A stretch of 64,000 nt of DNA from Lampris incognitus (Eukaryota > Chordata > Actinopteri > Lampriformes > Lampridae): the NCBI RefSeq assembly GCF_029633865.1, contig NC_079217.1, positions 34,621,205 to 34,685,204 of the forward strand, read 5' to 3'. The notes under the pieces are model-generated. The model did not search any database and had not been told where the DNA came from. It worked only from the letters and a program-made list of their open reading frames with translations. The translations under genes and the position numbers were made by a program. Of this stretch, positions 11,610 to 40,854 are shown in pieces (the first letter of the stretch is position 1; every line of letters starts with the position of its first letter).

Positions 11610-12255
11610 TGGTTTTCTGTCCTTGTGGGGACTGAAAATTTGGAGTCATACTTCCATAACACAAAACCCTAAAATCAGCCCTAACCCTAGCTCTTTCCCT
11701 AACACTGACCCCAACCGCTACCCAAACCTTAACTCTAAGATGACGCAAAACAACCCACATTTAAGCCTAACCTTAACCCCACAGCCTGATTCTAATGCCT
11801 AGCTTTATTAGTAGACCTAAACTTAACCATAAGCCCAACTCTAACCCTTGCCCTAAACCTAACCCCTCACCCAGAAATATATTTTTTCCTCATGGGAGCC
11901 TAAAAACGTCCCCAGGAGGTAGGTGACTTCCGAATTTACTATTATTCTGAATAGATTGGGTCCCCCGAAACATATGCGCACGCGCGCGCACGCACGCACA
12001 GACCAACAGAGTCAAAACAGAGACTCTCCTCTCACACACACCAACATAGAGACAAAACAACGCATAGTTTGTAGTTTATCCAAGTCTTTCAACGATTTAT
12101 CCGATCCGTTGTGTGCACGAAATGAGTACAAATATGCTGTAATGAGTTCCCACCTTTCCGCTGTCGCATCCTGGCCAAGACACCTCAGCGGCACCACACC
12201 GACCCAGACTGACCCACAGCGCGGCCAGCACACTCACCGACAGCGGCGGGAACAT
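5421..12255 (-). CDS. tp53i13: TP53I13-like type I membrane protein (nine exons, about 692 aa)
   Basis: Coding exons read from high to low coordinates: 12255-12154, 11458-11384, 10402-10367, 9850-9792, 8694-8616, 8197-8069, 7294-7067 (or 7073), 6925-5674 and 5539-5421. All join in phase. I identify it as tumor protein p53 inducible protein 13. The luminal block has VLLYHPC, PIALVSWGRTLEL and CPPQRWL. The membrane segment is preceded by PRTPRTDEAVWAA, and the tail has SLYW, then YDSVADVIRRRLRIVERRRK. These match the order and spacing I know for the vertebrate protein. Human TP53I13 is about 390 residues, and the excess here is in the disordered exon 8. The mammalian gene is p53-inducible with a poorly known growth-suppressive role. 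It is single-copy here and divergent from the exon-array gene. Confidence 0.88.
5546..5577. repeat. (CA)n microsatellite in tp53i13 intron 8
   Basis: On the coding (minus) strand this is (GT)n directly before tgcgttctag, the acceptor of the last exon. The usual pyrimidine tract is replaced by the repeat. Confidence 0.9.
7067..7294 (-). CDS. tp53i13: tp53i13 exon 7: end of the luminal domain
   Basis: The acceptor is ttgctcag at 7295 and upward. The exon starts PIALVSWGRTLELSTVAAAS and continues VCDWLEKTTTTGRKRG into a basic, polar linker. Two donors six bases apart fit (CAG|gtgaag at 7073 and AAG|gtatgg at 7067). Both keep phase 0 and differ only by two residues (VK). I cannot tell which is used. 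Confidence 0.8.
8069..9850 (-). CDS. tp53i13: tp53i13 exons 4-6: DUF3105-like luminal domain
   Basis: Exon 4 (9850-9792) encodes VCVDKPIGYNYIIPN. Exon 5 (8694-8616) encodes SGAYRPWRAESGEYLFCPPQ followed by RWLNNLH. Exon 6 (8197-8069) encodes HGATVLLYHPCVAP and a helical stretch, RLSALARACLSNYI. Exon 4 ends in phase 2, so its AG and the first T of exon 5 make one Ser codon. The pattern of an IP-x-SG-x-RP box, a CPPQRWL box and an 'xHGAxVxLYHP' box recalls the DUF3105 fold known mainly from bacteria. The conserved cysteines may pair in the secretory pathway. Confidence 0.82.
9210..9545 (-). repeat. tRNA-derived SINE family B, copy in tp53i13 intron 4
   Basis: The copy contains the diagnostic block ggactgtgggaggaaaccga, then gcacccagaggaaacccatg, and a gctcgaaccc box near its end. 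The block read in reverse belongs to a SINE whose complete copies elsewhere in this window start with a tRNA-like head. The left part (ccatccatccatcaattatt) is the A/T-rich tail side. Confidence 0.6.
10367..12255 (-). CDS. tp53i13: tp53i13 exons 1-3: signal peptide and N-terminus
   Basis: Exon 1 (12255-12154) begins MFPPLSVSVLAALWVSLG, a clear secretory signal, then AEVSWPGCDSGK, and ends at a GGAAAG|gtggga donor. Exon 2 (11458-11384) encodes 25 residues including LPQEAVWVCP. Exon 3 (10402-10367) encodes RHPAVDTVYDPQ. All three end in phase 0. The ATG at 12255 is chosen because it directly opens the hydrophobic signal. Exon 2 also starts with an ATG, but that start would leave out the signal. 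Exon 3 is only 36 nt with a secondary AG two bases in, so it is the least certain. Confidence 0.75.
11523..11606. repeat. (AC)n microsatellite, about 42 units
   Basis: This is an uninterrupted CA repeat in intron 1 of tp53i13, about 65 bp upstream of exon 2. Confidence 0.95.
11607..11890. repeat. Degenerate CCTAA-rich dispersed repeat
   Basis: The sequence runs ccttgtggggactg, then many cctaaccct/ccctaac variants, up to about 11870. A second member with the same composition lies at 38360-38580 and also adjoins a CA microsatellite. The CCTAA units are too irregular for an interstitial telomere. The pattern is that of a dispersed fish repeat of unknown class. Confidence 0.5.
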
Positions 12256-13507
12256 TGTTCAGGTCCGCAGGGGACAACCAGTCACTCGCTTAGGAGCAGC
12301 CAGACGCCAGATTCAGTGTCCATATCTTTTCACCTGCAATAAACCAAACGGCGGACCAAGAGAGAAAACCTTTCTCAGTCCAGAGACGACCCCGTGTTAA
12401 TAGTGGGCTAGCAGAGGTGACGCGTGCAAGCCAGGACAAAATCACAACCATCCCAAACTTCGACTGTCATCTTTATTAATCCTGCATAAAACACGATTTT
12501 TCCATTCTTGGTCCTAATCTACAGATAATCTAACCGCATTGTGGGAGCACGAATGGAAGGACAACTTTGATTGTTCACAAAAACTTCCGACTGGTGCTAC
12601 GATAGCCCGAAAGGGACATTCCGCGCATTTTATTTTTGCTTAGATTTCAATGTCGAAATAACGTTTATAATCCACAAGGTGGCGCCAAAAATCTATGAAT
12701 AGCAGGTGTGTCATTTGCCCTGAGGTCGGCCACAGAATAGAATAGAATAGAATAGAATAGAATACACTTTATTTGTCATTTGTACATACATACAATGAAA
12801 TTCACTCTGCGTTTACCCCATCCTAGCTGTGTTGATAGGAGCAGCGGGCTGCCGCCGTGCAGCGCCCGGGGGATGGTTTACTCCTGGTTTACCCTTTCCG
12901 GGTACTGACAGCTGGGTAGACTGTGCCCGGCGATTTGAATTCAGAGTTACCTTCTCCTAGCCTTTGCCTAAACAGGCAGCAACCTACAGGGCACGGCTGA
13001 CAGATTACATTCAAGGAAACTGAAAATCTGTAATTTGTCCTATTTGCTGATGTGTTTTACAGCTCACAGTGTAACATGTTTTACCGTGCGATTTGCACCC
13101 ACTTCATGCATATGGCAGAAAAAGGGGGAACAAATCAGAAATATCAGGCAAACTCTATTTCACTGTTGTTGTTTTTTTTGCATTGAAGATGAAGGTTAGT
13201 TTTGCATGTCCCCAGACTCAAATGCATTGCGGAATAGTCATATGAGAGGCCGATTTTCTTTTCCTCGGAAACTGTGGCACTTGAGAAGCAGGCCGATACT
13301 TTCCTACATACGGAGCCATATTAGGGACATGGTGAGGGGGGGGGGTATGGCGTTCCCTCGCGTACCTGCCTACCCTGATAAAAAAAAAAAAAGGGCAACG
13401 AAACCGGCTTTACCTGTTACGCCCCCACACTCGGCAGCCTATTTACTCTGCCGCATCTCAGACGGGAGACTTCCTGCAGCTTGGACACTGAAGAGGCCCG
13501 GAGCTGC
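12256..13507. promoter_or_regulatory. Divergent promoter region of tp53i13 and the exon-array gene
   Basis: Start codons point away from each other across 1.25 kb. The interval must hold both 5' UTRs and probably both promoters. It contains a CTCF-like core CCACAAGGTGGCGCC (12672-12686), a short (AATAG)n run followed by a dispersed element with tacactttatttgtcatttg (12735-12900), and CpG-containing sequence at 13420-13530. I see no clear TATA box. Confidence 0.45.
12733..12900. repeat. (AATAG)n run plus dispersed element
   Basis: Five or six agaat units lead into acactttatttgtcatttgt and acaatgaaattcactctgcg, a combination I recognise as a common fish dispersed repeat. Its class is unclear. 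Confidence 0.5.
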
Positions 13508-31788
<18,281 letters not shown>

Positions 31789-32900
31789 GATGTCAAAGCC
31801 TGCATATTGGCATGTATTGGTATTAGTAGGTATTAGGAAAAGAAAATTATTTACATGATCTAGCAGGTGGAAAAGGCATTAAAAGGGCTTTCATGTACAA
31901 AGAAAAAACCCTCCCATAATTGTTCAGATTTCATTTGGTGCTCAATAATCATGCAAAGTGAACGAAGTTATTACAACATCCTCTGATGGAAAAGGGATGT
32001 CATTAATTGGTAAAAATATTACATAAAGGTGCATTTTGGCATGGGGTATAATAATACTGAAGGGCATAGATATTGGCATTGCCTCGACAGGGGAATACGT
32101 TCGTCTATGATTTAAACGTGCATGAATTCTCAGTCACATTTCAAGGAATTCAGATGTTTGCTTCAGGAAAATAAAATGCGACTTGAATTGTTTTGTGTGA
32201 TATGTTGCATTATTGTTTTTTTCTTTGTTATAGTTTGCAGTAGTCATTAGTTGGGCATTATTTGTCGATTTAAGTCATTGATTTATGAACCTCTGTTTCG
32301 AAAATCAGTGCAACCAATTAGTATCCATATTATTATTGTGCATGGCTATCTGATAATATCACGCCGTCATATTGCCCTATATGCACCATTAAATGTGCAA
32401 TGTTAGACAAAATAACCATAGAGATGAAAAAAAGTCAGGTTAACCATAAATTCACAAATTGAGAAAAGGCATCCTGAGTTTAATCAAACATTTTACTTTG
32501 GAAGACCGTCGCTATAATTCAAATATACCACTGATGTATTGCACAATTTTGACAGTTTTCTGATTAATTACGGTAATCAACTCTATTAATAACATCACAT
32601 CTAATTCCTACAGCCACACATATATGAACTTTTCTAACAGCTTACTGGTCATTGCCCTCCACCTTAGTGAATTGGGATGGTTATAGTTAAAAAAATTTTT
32701 TTTTGGATGACATAAGTTGTTCCATGAGCATCCATGAGTTTTCAGTGGACAGGCTTGGTTCTAGACCACACTGCCAGGGGAACTATGAGATATTTTTGAA
32801 GTTGCAGTACATCTTAAAAGATAAGGTGTCCTATTTCACATTATGTATGAAACCCTTATTGATTCTCAATGTTATGGTCTTTATTTACAGTATAATATTA
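31789..32900. other. 3' UTR and AT-rich flank of the exon-array gene
   Basis: No coding exon is seen. A candidate poly-A signal aataaa lies at 32170-32175. The remainder is AT-rich without a recognised repeat. Confidence 0.4.
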
Positions 32901-32916
32901 CTGTTGGCTCGAATCT

Positions 32917-33560
32917 GCTACTACTACTTTCAGCTGCTCCCGTTAGGGGTCACCACAGCAGATCATCAATTGCCATCTCTTCCTGTCCTCTGCATCTTCC
33001 TCTGTCACACAAGCCACTTGCATGTCCTCCCTCCTCACATCCATAAACTTCCTTTTTGGCCTTCCTCTTTTCCTCTTCCCTGGCAGCTCCATGTTCAGCA
33101 TCCTTCTCCCAACATACCCAGCATCTCTCCTCCACACATGTCCAAACCAACTCAATCTTGCCTCGCTTGCTTTGTCTCCAAACCGTCCAACCTGAGCTGT
33201 CCCTCTAATATATTCATTCCTAATCCTGTCCTTCTTTGCCACGCCCAATGAAAATCTTAGCATCTTCAACCCTGCCACCTCCAGCTCCACCTCCTCTCTT
33301 TTCATCAGTGCCACTGTCTCCAAACCATATAACATAGATGGTCTCACAACCATCTTGTAAACCTTCCCTTTAAATCTTGCTGGTACCCTTCTGTCGCAAA
33401 TCACCCCTGACACTCTTCTCCACCCACTCTTCTTCACCACGCTTGGAGAGAGCCAGCAGTGGTCCTGGTGGTAATGGTCTGTGGCTGCAATCAATTTGTA
33501 ATCAGGTTCACATCTGTTTCTTGCTGTTGCAGTGAGGCTGAAACCCAACACCCCCTGAGC
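32917..33560 (-). mobile_element. LINE 3' fragment, reverse copy
   Basis: The minus-strand frame 32943-33551 encodes VYKMVVRPSMLYGLETVALM, IRNEYIRGTAQVGRFGDKAS and RMLNMELPGKRKRGRPKRKF, matching the fragment at 25257. The tail tgctactactactttcagct is the complement of the same simple-repeat end. The 5' part is missing. Confidence 0.8.
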
Positions 33561-33620
33561 TGCACACTGGTGTCCTTTGCTGACATTTGTAAGCGTTAAA
33601 TTGGTGGCCCTTTTCAGTTT

Positions 33621-33622
<2 letters not shown>

Positions 33623-33680
<58 letters not shown>
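33623..33680. repeat. (TA)n microsatellite
   Basis: This is an uninterrupted TA tract next to the inverted-repeat element that follows. Confidence 0.95.
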
Positions 33681-33683
<3 letters not shown>

Positions 33684-33694
33684 ATAGGTGTAGA

Positions 33695-34345
33695 AAAAAA
33701 CTTTAATTCATAGCAGTACAAGCCTGTTTCGTGCATCATGCACCCATCATCTGCCAAGTTGGCTATACAGCAAAGAAAAAAAAAACCCAGCGAATAAATG
33801 CTATGTTGCCTCTCACCATGCCGCTAGTTGTGGTGCACAACAAGCAACCAATGGGAGGATAGGAAACATTTGAAAAGTAACATCAGGACCATCATTACAA
33901 CCAATGAGGGAGAGACTGGAGCTCGTTTTGAAAAGTAAGGGCTTAAAGAGCCAGTGCATCGGATTTATTTTAATACTCCTCCCCACCCCACACACCCAGG
34001 GACAATTCAGTATGGCCGATTCACCTGACCTGCCTGTCTTTGGACTGTGGGAGGAAACCGGAGCACCCAGAGGAAACCCACGTAGACACGGGAAGAACAT
34101 GCAAACTCTACACAGAGGACGGCCTGGGACGATCCCCGAGGCTCGAACCCAGGACCTTCCTGCTGTGAGGCAATCGCACTAACCACTGCGCCACCGTGCC
34201 GCCCAAATAGCATACTTTTAAAATATAACAAAATAAAATAACACCCAATGGGGTCTTTTACGTACATCATCTAGTGGAGTGGGTCCGATGAGTGTGTGAC
34301 ACACGAAACAGGCCTGTACTGCTATGAATTAAACTTGTTTTTTTC
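33695..34345. mobile_element. Element with inverted ends around a SINE B fragment
   Basis: The left end tttaattcatagcagtacaa, continuing gcctgtttcgtg, is mirrored on the right by cacgaaacaggcctgtactg, then ctatgaattaaa. Between them lies a reverse SINE family B copy (33975-34204, ending gccaccgtgccgccc). The inverted arms are about 35 bp. The class is unknown. Confidence 0.5.
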
Positions 34346-34429
34346 CCCTAAACCTATCGTAATATTCTGCTCCTCATTTGTTGAGCACTTTTATCAACAC
34401 CATTGGCGGTTTCCCGAAAAAGAAAAAAA

Positions 34430-34576
<147 letters not shown>

Positions 34577-34624
34577 TGCCTGTTTCTGTTAGAGAGTTTT
34601 TCCATTATTTAATTTATATATTCA

Positions 34625-34860
34625 GTGTTCTCCCTGTATCTGTATGGGTTTCCTCCGGGTGCTCAGGTTTCCTCCCACTATAAAAAAGAAGTGCATGTTA
34701 GGGTTAATACTCCTGTCTGTGCCCCTGAGCAAGCAATGGAAAGAAGTACAGGAGTTGGTCCCCGGGTGCTGCAGCTGCCCACTGCTCCTATACAATAGGA
34801 TGGGTTACACGCAGAGGCAGAATTTCGATGCATGCATGTACAACGACAAAGTTTCTTCTT
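34625..34860 (+). repeat. tRNA-derived SINE family B, truncated copy
   Basis: The copy starts inside the element (gggtttcctccgggtgctca), continues through gcatgttagggttaatactc, and ends acgacaaagtttcttctt. The tRNA-like head is missing. Confidence 0.65.
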
Positions 34861-35950
34861 CTTCTCAGTAAAAGCCCATAGTATGAAGATGGGTAATTTG
34901 AAATTATGTTGAGAGTTGGCCCAAAACATTTTTCACCCCTCTACCTATGTATGAATGAAGCTCCCCAGCCCTTCCCCACATACCAGGCCATCTTTGCAGG
35001 GTGGACCACCTGGTCATCTGGGTGGGCTAGCTCCCCCCCCCCCACCCAGTAGAACCGGACCTGTCGGCGAAAGCAAGCAAAAACACAAATCTTGGCGCAG
35101 TTTACGTTGTATCTCATATAATGGAGCAGACATCCAGCACGCTTATCTGTTTCTTTTTTTCTTTTCTTTTCTTTTTTTACTTCAAGAGTAATAATGGCCA
35201 CGGACGAGCATCATTAGAGGACCCAGCGACCAAAGCACAGCTGTTTTTGTGGGGTTTTGCGGCCACAAATTGCCTGCTTCGACTAACATCAGCTGACGGA
35301 TGAGGTCTGCAGGCGTAGTAACATTCTGCGTGTATTTGAATGAAAGCACGCGCGTGCAGACATGTGGCAGAGTATTGTGAGGTGAAAAACCTGCAAGCGG
35401 AGCGGTGACGTATTGAAAGTAGAGCGGAGCTCTAGTTATGCAAATCTCAGGCATCGGGAGCATATGTTAACACATAACATGGCAGCTGTCTGCTTGATCG
35501 ACTTATGCTCCTAAAACACCCGTGTCAAATTTCCACACCAATAGACCACCAAAAGTCCTCAAGTGTAGTGTTGTCACACATTTGCAGCATTGTGGGTGGA
35601 CATTCAGCCTTTGGGGACGTGCAGGCTGTGCCGGAGGTGTCAGGCAAGGAGGGGAAAGGACAACCTACACCTTCTAGTGTTCCGGCTGGAGAAGAATCTT
35701 CATTCATCCACCCATTGACAAATTTTCGAAAAATTACAAGATCAATATCCACATTTTTAACGGACTCATATGCTTTTAGGGATATATGAAGTATGAAATC
35801 TTAAAGAAGTTGGTTTTTTTTGGTCTGTAATTTCCCATAGATAATCAGAATCAATAACCAATAATGAAATCATGCCTAAGTTAACGTCGGAGCCTCAATA
35901 TTGCAATGTAGTTTAAGACGTGAATTCTTTATAAAATTCCCAAGGAGAAT
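34861..35950. other. Intergenic, no gene seen
   Basis: I see no exon with supported splice sites. A poly-C run (about 35033-35044) and a T-rich stretch (35150-35178) are the only landmarks. Confidence 0.4.
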
Positions 35951-36182
35951 GAGGAACGCTACCACCAGAGGGCGACTCTACCACCTACCCCCCGTCTAGC
36001 CGCATCGACGATAATGTCAATGAGCGCAGCGCCGACCGTGAAGGAGGCGAGTTGAAACGCAGCCCTGTGCTGGAGGCGCGGGGTGTGGCCCGGGGCAGCT
36101 TTACTTCCTGTGTAGGAAAACATTTTAGCTCCGACCGACATTCCTCGATAACCTGTGCAGGTTGTGTTGTGCTGGAGTGGAC
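35951..36182 (+). promoter_or_regulatory. Likely promoter and 5' UTR of the small Lys/Ser gene
   Basis: A locally CpG-rich patch directly precedes the ATG at 36183. It contains a CTCF-like core CCACCAGAGGGCG (35962-35974), gcgcagcgccgaccg, and cttcctgt, an ETS-type site. No TATA box is evident. Confidence 0.5.
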
Positions 36183-37354
36183 ATGGACTTCGACTTGTCA
36201 TCAGGTAGGTGCCAAATACTTAATCTTGACACGTATACCTGGTTTGTTTTTTTGTTTTGTTTTTTTAATGAAGCTTGACATTTATGCAGCAGGTATTTCA
36301 TAGAACTTCATGCATCTGGTATGATGGAGTTAAAATCGACCTTTAGGTCTTTATCCTTGACATCCGCGTGTGTCCGTCTCAGCTAATTACTTCTGATATG
36401 ATGTTTATTGTCACTCTCTCACTACCAACTTTATGATTGTACTCATACTGGTCAATCGTCAGTGTGGGCCTATGTCTAAATAACATTATTCCTTCCTTGC
36501 CTACTTTCATGTAGCTGTGGGGAAGGACGATAAGGTGGAGAAGAAGGATGCCTCTGGCCAGGACCAGAATTTGTCCTGGTTTGGACACAAGAAGGATAAG
36601 GACAAGGTGAGAGGTTATGAAGACATCAGCTTAACCAAACCTCCAATATCTCGTCATTTCAATAATGTAGATCATAAGAGTTTATAAAATTGTCTTTTAG
36701 GGTCTAAAATGTTTTTGCTTTTTTGCACCAAGAGCAGATAGCAGCCTACTTATGAGACCACCTCCTCCATGTAGGACACCTCCGAGTCCTACATGGACTA
36801 TAATGTTCAGGGTTTTTTTTTGTCATTCTAAATCACCGCTCTCTTGCTTTCAGGATCAAGACCAAATTTTAGAAAGGAATGATTCCAAGCCAAACCGATA
36901 ACAGTAAAAGCAATAATCGATAAAGGCAAACCGACCTGCACAGTGCAACTCAAAAGTTCATAACTCGAACGTTTAACTGATTAATGTGAATGACTAAGTC
37001 ATGACTCGCCCATTTTGCCCTTGTTGCGAACACCAGGTCATACCTGATTTGGCCTGCAGCAATTGAACCCAACACTGTCTTTGTTTGAATAAACTGAATC
37101 AATATCAGGTTGTCCCCAGTCCTTATCAAAGCTACATTTGCCCCCTGCAGAGTGACAGTAAATCCAAGTCTGACTGCAAGGATAAGTCAAAGCACTCTGC
37201 AAAGAAGCACAAAGAGCACAAGGATAAAGTGCACAAGAAGGACAAAGTGCACAAGAAGGATAAAGAGCACAAGAAGAAAGACAAGGAAGGAAAAGATGGA
37301 AATGAGTCAGACTCCTCTTCATCCTCCTCATCTTCCTCTTCCAGCAGTGATTAA
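36183..37354 (+). CDS. Small Lys/His-rich, Ser-tailed protein (three exons, 105 aa)
   Basis: Coding exons are 36183-36204, 36515-36606 and 37151-37354, joined in phases 1 and 0. Exon 1 encodes MDFDLSS plus one base, and exon 2 AVGKDDKVEKKDASGQDQNL and SWFGHKKDKDK. Exon 3 encodes SDSKSKSDCKDKSKHSAKKH, then near-repeats of KDKVHKKDKEHKK, and ends with an acidic Ser run before TAA. There is no signal peptide or membrane helix, and the protein should be disordered and soluble. I do not recognise the family. The 22-nt phase-1 first exon and the Lys-plus-Ser composition link it to the array gene upstream. A non-coding last exon probably starts at 38799, with aataaa at 38944. Confidence 0.75.
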
Positions 37355-37357
37355 GAG

Positions 37358-38588
37358 GTAGGCCATGTGCGCGTGCACACACACACACACACCTAATGTC
37401 ATTTAATTGTTTCCGTGGTATAGATTAGACCAGTGGTCGCCAACCGTGTTCCTGGAGAACTACCATCCTGCTGGTTTTCTCTCCAACCCTAATTTAACAC
37501 ACCTGATTATATTCTACTAATTTATTATAGATGTGTTAAATTAGGGTTGGCATGAAAACCAACAGGGTGGTGGCTCTCCAGGAGCATGGTTTGTGACCAC
37601 TGGATTAGACTGTGCTGTAATTGCTTTGACAGTAGGAGGAAGAACTCGGCCAAAGTTTTGTCCTGCAGACCAGATATTTTCACAGTAATCATTTTAGGTT
37701 TGTGAAAGGATGTGATAACCCAATGCTTTTGTCTCCATTGTAATGATTGTGTCTTCAGGACCCACAAGACTGCTCAGTAAAAATGCAGTTGAACTTGTTG
37801 TCTCCATTGCCATGACTGTGTCTACAGGACCCACAAGACTGCTCAGTAAAAATGCAGTTGAACTTGTTCTGTATCTGGCACACCTAGCTTCAAAGGTTAC
37901 CCTGCCACAGCCACATTACTGGTTTGTAATGAATTGTGTGTGTCTCAGGCCTTACCAGCTGTCAGTTTTGATGTAATCATGCCAAACGCCTCACTTTGGG
38001 TGTGGGACAAAGTGAGGGGCAAAGTTTTGGGCGAGTCCGTTGCTGTCATTTATGGCTCAGACAACACTAACCTGTATTTTCTGTTGTTAAGGGACTATCT
38101 CATTCATGTTCCTCCTTTAACCTGCAACCAGTGCTGCAGCCGATAACAGTTTGTTGGCATTGCACTGTCTCTTTGCATTACTACTTTGTTGCTTTACAGT
38201 GATTATGGGAAAAATACACTGTATTGGTCAGGGTTGTCTGAGTAATAGTTTTTTTTTTTAGTTATAGCTTTAAGTATGGAGGAGAACAGGTCAGATAGGA
38301 TCACCATAAATGAGTTATCTAATGTAATATATACACATACATTCTGGTACTTCTATGTTTGTGAGGAGAGATCGTTGACTGCATTCCCTAGTCCTTAACT
38401 CTAACCTTAACCATCAGAACTACATGATGCCTAACATAACCCGATCCTAATTCTAACCGTAAACCCAAGTCCTAACCCCAAAATAGACCCTTAAAGAAGT
38501 GAGGACTGGCCAAAATTTCCTCACTTTGCAAAAATGTCCTCACTCTGATGGTTAAAAACTCAATTAGTCCCCATAAAGATAGAAGAAC

Positions 38589-38624
<36 letters not shown>

Positions 38625-38798
38625 CGTAGACAAACCTGCCATGACCTGACAGACTATGTAACATTGATATTCCATCTAAAAATGCATGTTATTTTGGTAC
38701 ATATCAGGGCTAATGCAGCTGCTAGAGCTCATCATACATTAATGATGGGAACTGTGTCATTTATATTCCAGTAACACAATGTCTCTTTGTCATTTCAG
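37358..38798 (+). other. Last intron of the small gene
   Basis: The donor is TAAGAG|gtaggc three bases after the stop codon, and the acceptor is catttcag at 38791-38798. The intron contains a 69-bp tandem duplication (37727-37865), each copy holding an exon-like 18-nt segment, a degenerate CCTAA-rich repeat (38360-38580) and a CA microsatellite (38593-38621). Confidence 0.55.
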
Positions 38799-38970
38799 AA
38801 GAAGAAGAAGCACTGAATGACTGATTCTTCTTTTGGGACCAGTCTCCGTATTCCTGCTGTATTTGTGCCTATTACAGAATAGATGTGTGTGTGGCGGCGA
38901 TGCTGTCCTGTGACTGGTTTCATGGAAGCACAGGTTTTGAGTAAATAAAATATAAAATGACTTGGATTAA
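38799..38970 (+). other. Terminal 3' UTR exon of the small gene
   Basis: After tgtcatttcag the exon begins aagaagaagaagcactga and carries aataaa at 38944-38949. If the upstream TAA were read through, the frame would continue as Lys-Lys-Lys-Lys-His-stop. Confidence 0.55.
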
Positions 38971-39694
38971 ACAACAGAGTGGCCAGAACGATTTGTGTAG
39001 GTACATTTCCATTTAGTGCTCCCTTCAAGTGAAGGGTTTACATTTGAGCAGAAGGTGGCAGCATTTTCAAAAAACAAAAGTACTTCATAGGACATTTTTG
39101 CACCTTCAGTTCACTGAATCTGTTTTCCTGATAACTTCTTATGCATGTAAGAATGGTGCATCATATGTATGTTGCATTTTTTTCATTTGTAAAATAAATG
39201 TGAAACCAAAGACTTATTCATCTACTATTCTTTTTTAGCCTTGCAGTTTTGGGATTAGTGGGCGCAAAGCAGCTCATTTGCCTTTTAGTTTTACCCAAAG
39301 CAAAGCTATTGATGGATGGGGAAAAAACAAACTGCGCAGAGAAATGCAAAGCGTGCTGAAAGCTCGAGCAAAAGATCCTTCTCATCCGCTTCACTTGACA
39401 TCAATTTTAAAGTTAAAGTCAACCGCAGTCAAGATTTTCAGAAGGAAAATTTACAACATTTAATATTACAGATCCCCCCTCAGGTCTCTTGAATCTTTTA
39501 TGTTGGGGCATAAAAGAAAAATGGAAGATTTTCAGGAACAAAATAACAGATCGAGTAAGCATGTTTGGGGGCTGCTGAAGCCATTCGTCATGCTAAGACC
39601 TTGGTGCTGTTTGACCTTTAAGGAAGAACCAAGATGAGAAATGTGGGGGTTAAGTCATAGAATATATTCAGGGTCAATAGGGTCGGGTCAAATA
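38971..39694. other. Intergenic, no gene seen
   Basis: There is an additional aataaa near 39193. The frame at 39278-39463 has no splice support or recognisable motif. Confidence 0.4.
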
Positions 39695-40120
39695 TTCCCC
39701 CCCCCCTTTTCTCCCATATTGTACTTGGCCAACTATCCCACTCTTCCGAGCTATCCCGGTTGCTGCTCCACCCCCTCTGCCAGTCCAGGGAGGGCTGCAG
39801 ACTACCACATGTCTCCTCCGATACATGTGAAGTTGCCAGCTGCTTCTTTTCACCTGACAGTGAGGAGTTTCACCAGGGGGATGTAGTGCGTGGGAGGATC
39901 ACGCTATTCCCCCCCAGTTCCCCCTCCTCCCCAAACAGGCGCCCCGACCGACCAGAGGAGGCGCTAGTGCAGCGACCAGGACACATACCCACATTTGGCT
40001 TTCCACCCGCAGACACGGCCAACTGTGTATGTAGGGATACCTGACCAAGCCGGAGGTAACACGGGGATTCGAACCAGCGATCTCAGTGTTGATAGGCAAT
40101 GGAATGGTCAACTATTCTAC
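39695..40120 (-). repeat. tRNA-derived SINE family A, reverse copy
   Basis: Read in reverse, the tRNA-like head (about 40120-40060, with gattcgaacc seen on the plus strand) and the body block agccagctgcttcttttcac are clear. The tail is at the poly-C run at 39698. Confidence 0.7.
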
Positions 40121-40850
40121 AACATACAGGGTTTCAGTACTCATGTCTCATTTCTCACTCGGTTTCTGTGCATTGAATCTGTAGGTCATGTTTTCCCTGT
40201 TACATGTGACAGTATTAAGTTTGCTGTCTTTCACTGCCGGTTATGTCTTCACACTAATGTCAAAAAGAAAAAGTCCCCCTTTATTTGGTGTACCTAACGA
40301 GGGGATTCTGATGAAGACGTTAGTTACCAAAACATTTAAGCTCCTGAGGTCGGCATGGCAGCCGTCACATCCAGCAGGTTCTCTGTCTTCTCTTCCTCTT
40401 GGCTTTGTTATGAAGCTGCTTGGAGCCGTGGACTCCAATCACAAATGCGATGGCTTTAGACTTGACAGTACTGCAAAAGACTTGCAACTTGACTTTGACT
40501 TTAACCCCAATAATTTTCATGTCTTGGACTTGAACCTTTTTACTAGAAAGACTTGATGCCTTCTCTAACCCAAAGTGTGCAGCCAATCAACGCTTCATTT
40601 CCATAATGACAGATCCACTTTGATTCAATCTGTAATAAATATGCATTTTAAAAAGCATTCAGGATTTGTGTAAATTTAGTATCTTAACTATTAGTCTTAT
40701 AATTTTTGAACTGCCGTTAAATTTGATGAAGAGTAAATAATGACTTGTTTAGACTTGGAACACAGTGACTCGGTCCCACCTCTACCTGTAGTAGTCTTCC
40801 ATTTTGGTGCTCAAAACATCGCTGATGTACTTTATGCTTTATTAATCCCT
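40121..40850. other. Intergenic, no gene seen
   Basis: A stretch of cttgacttgaact-like low-complexity sequence (40465-40560) resembles the AAGTCC-rich region at 46990-47540. No gene is seen. Confidence 0.35.
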
Positions 40851-40854
40851 GTGG

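Noticed and set aside
11380-11760. 126-codon minus-strand frame across the CA tract in tp53i13 intron 1
   Set aside because: Only 11384-11458 in another frame joins in phase to the signal exon and to exon 3. The longer frame is a repeat artefact.
11607-11890. Interstitial telomere repeat
   Set aside because: The CCTAA units are too irregular, and a second dispersed copy exists at 38360.
39278-39463. 61-codon frame between the small gene and SINE
   Set aside because: There are no splice sites, start context or motif to support it.
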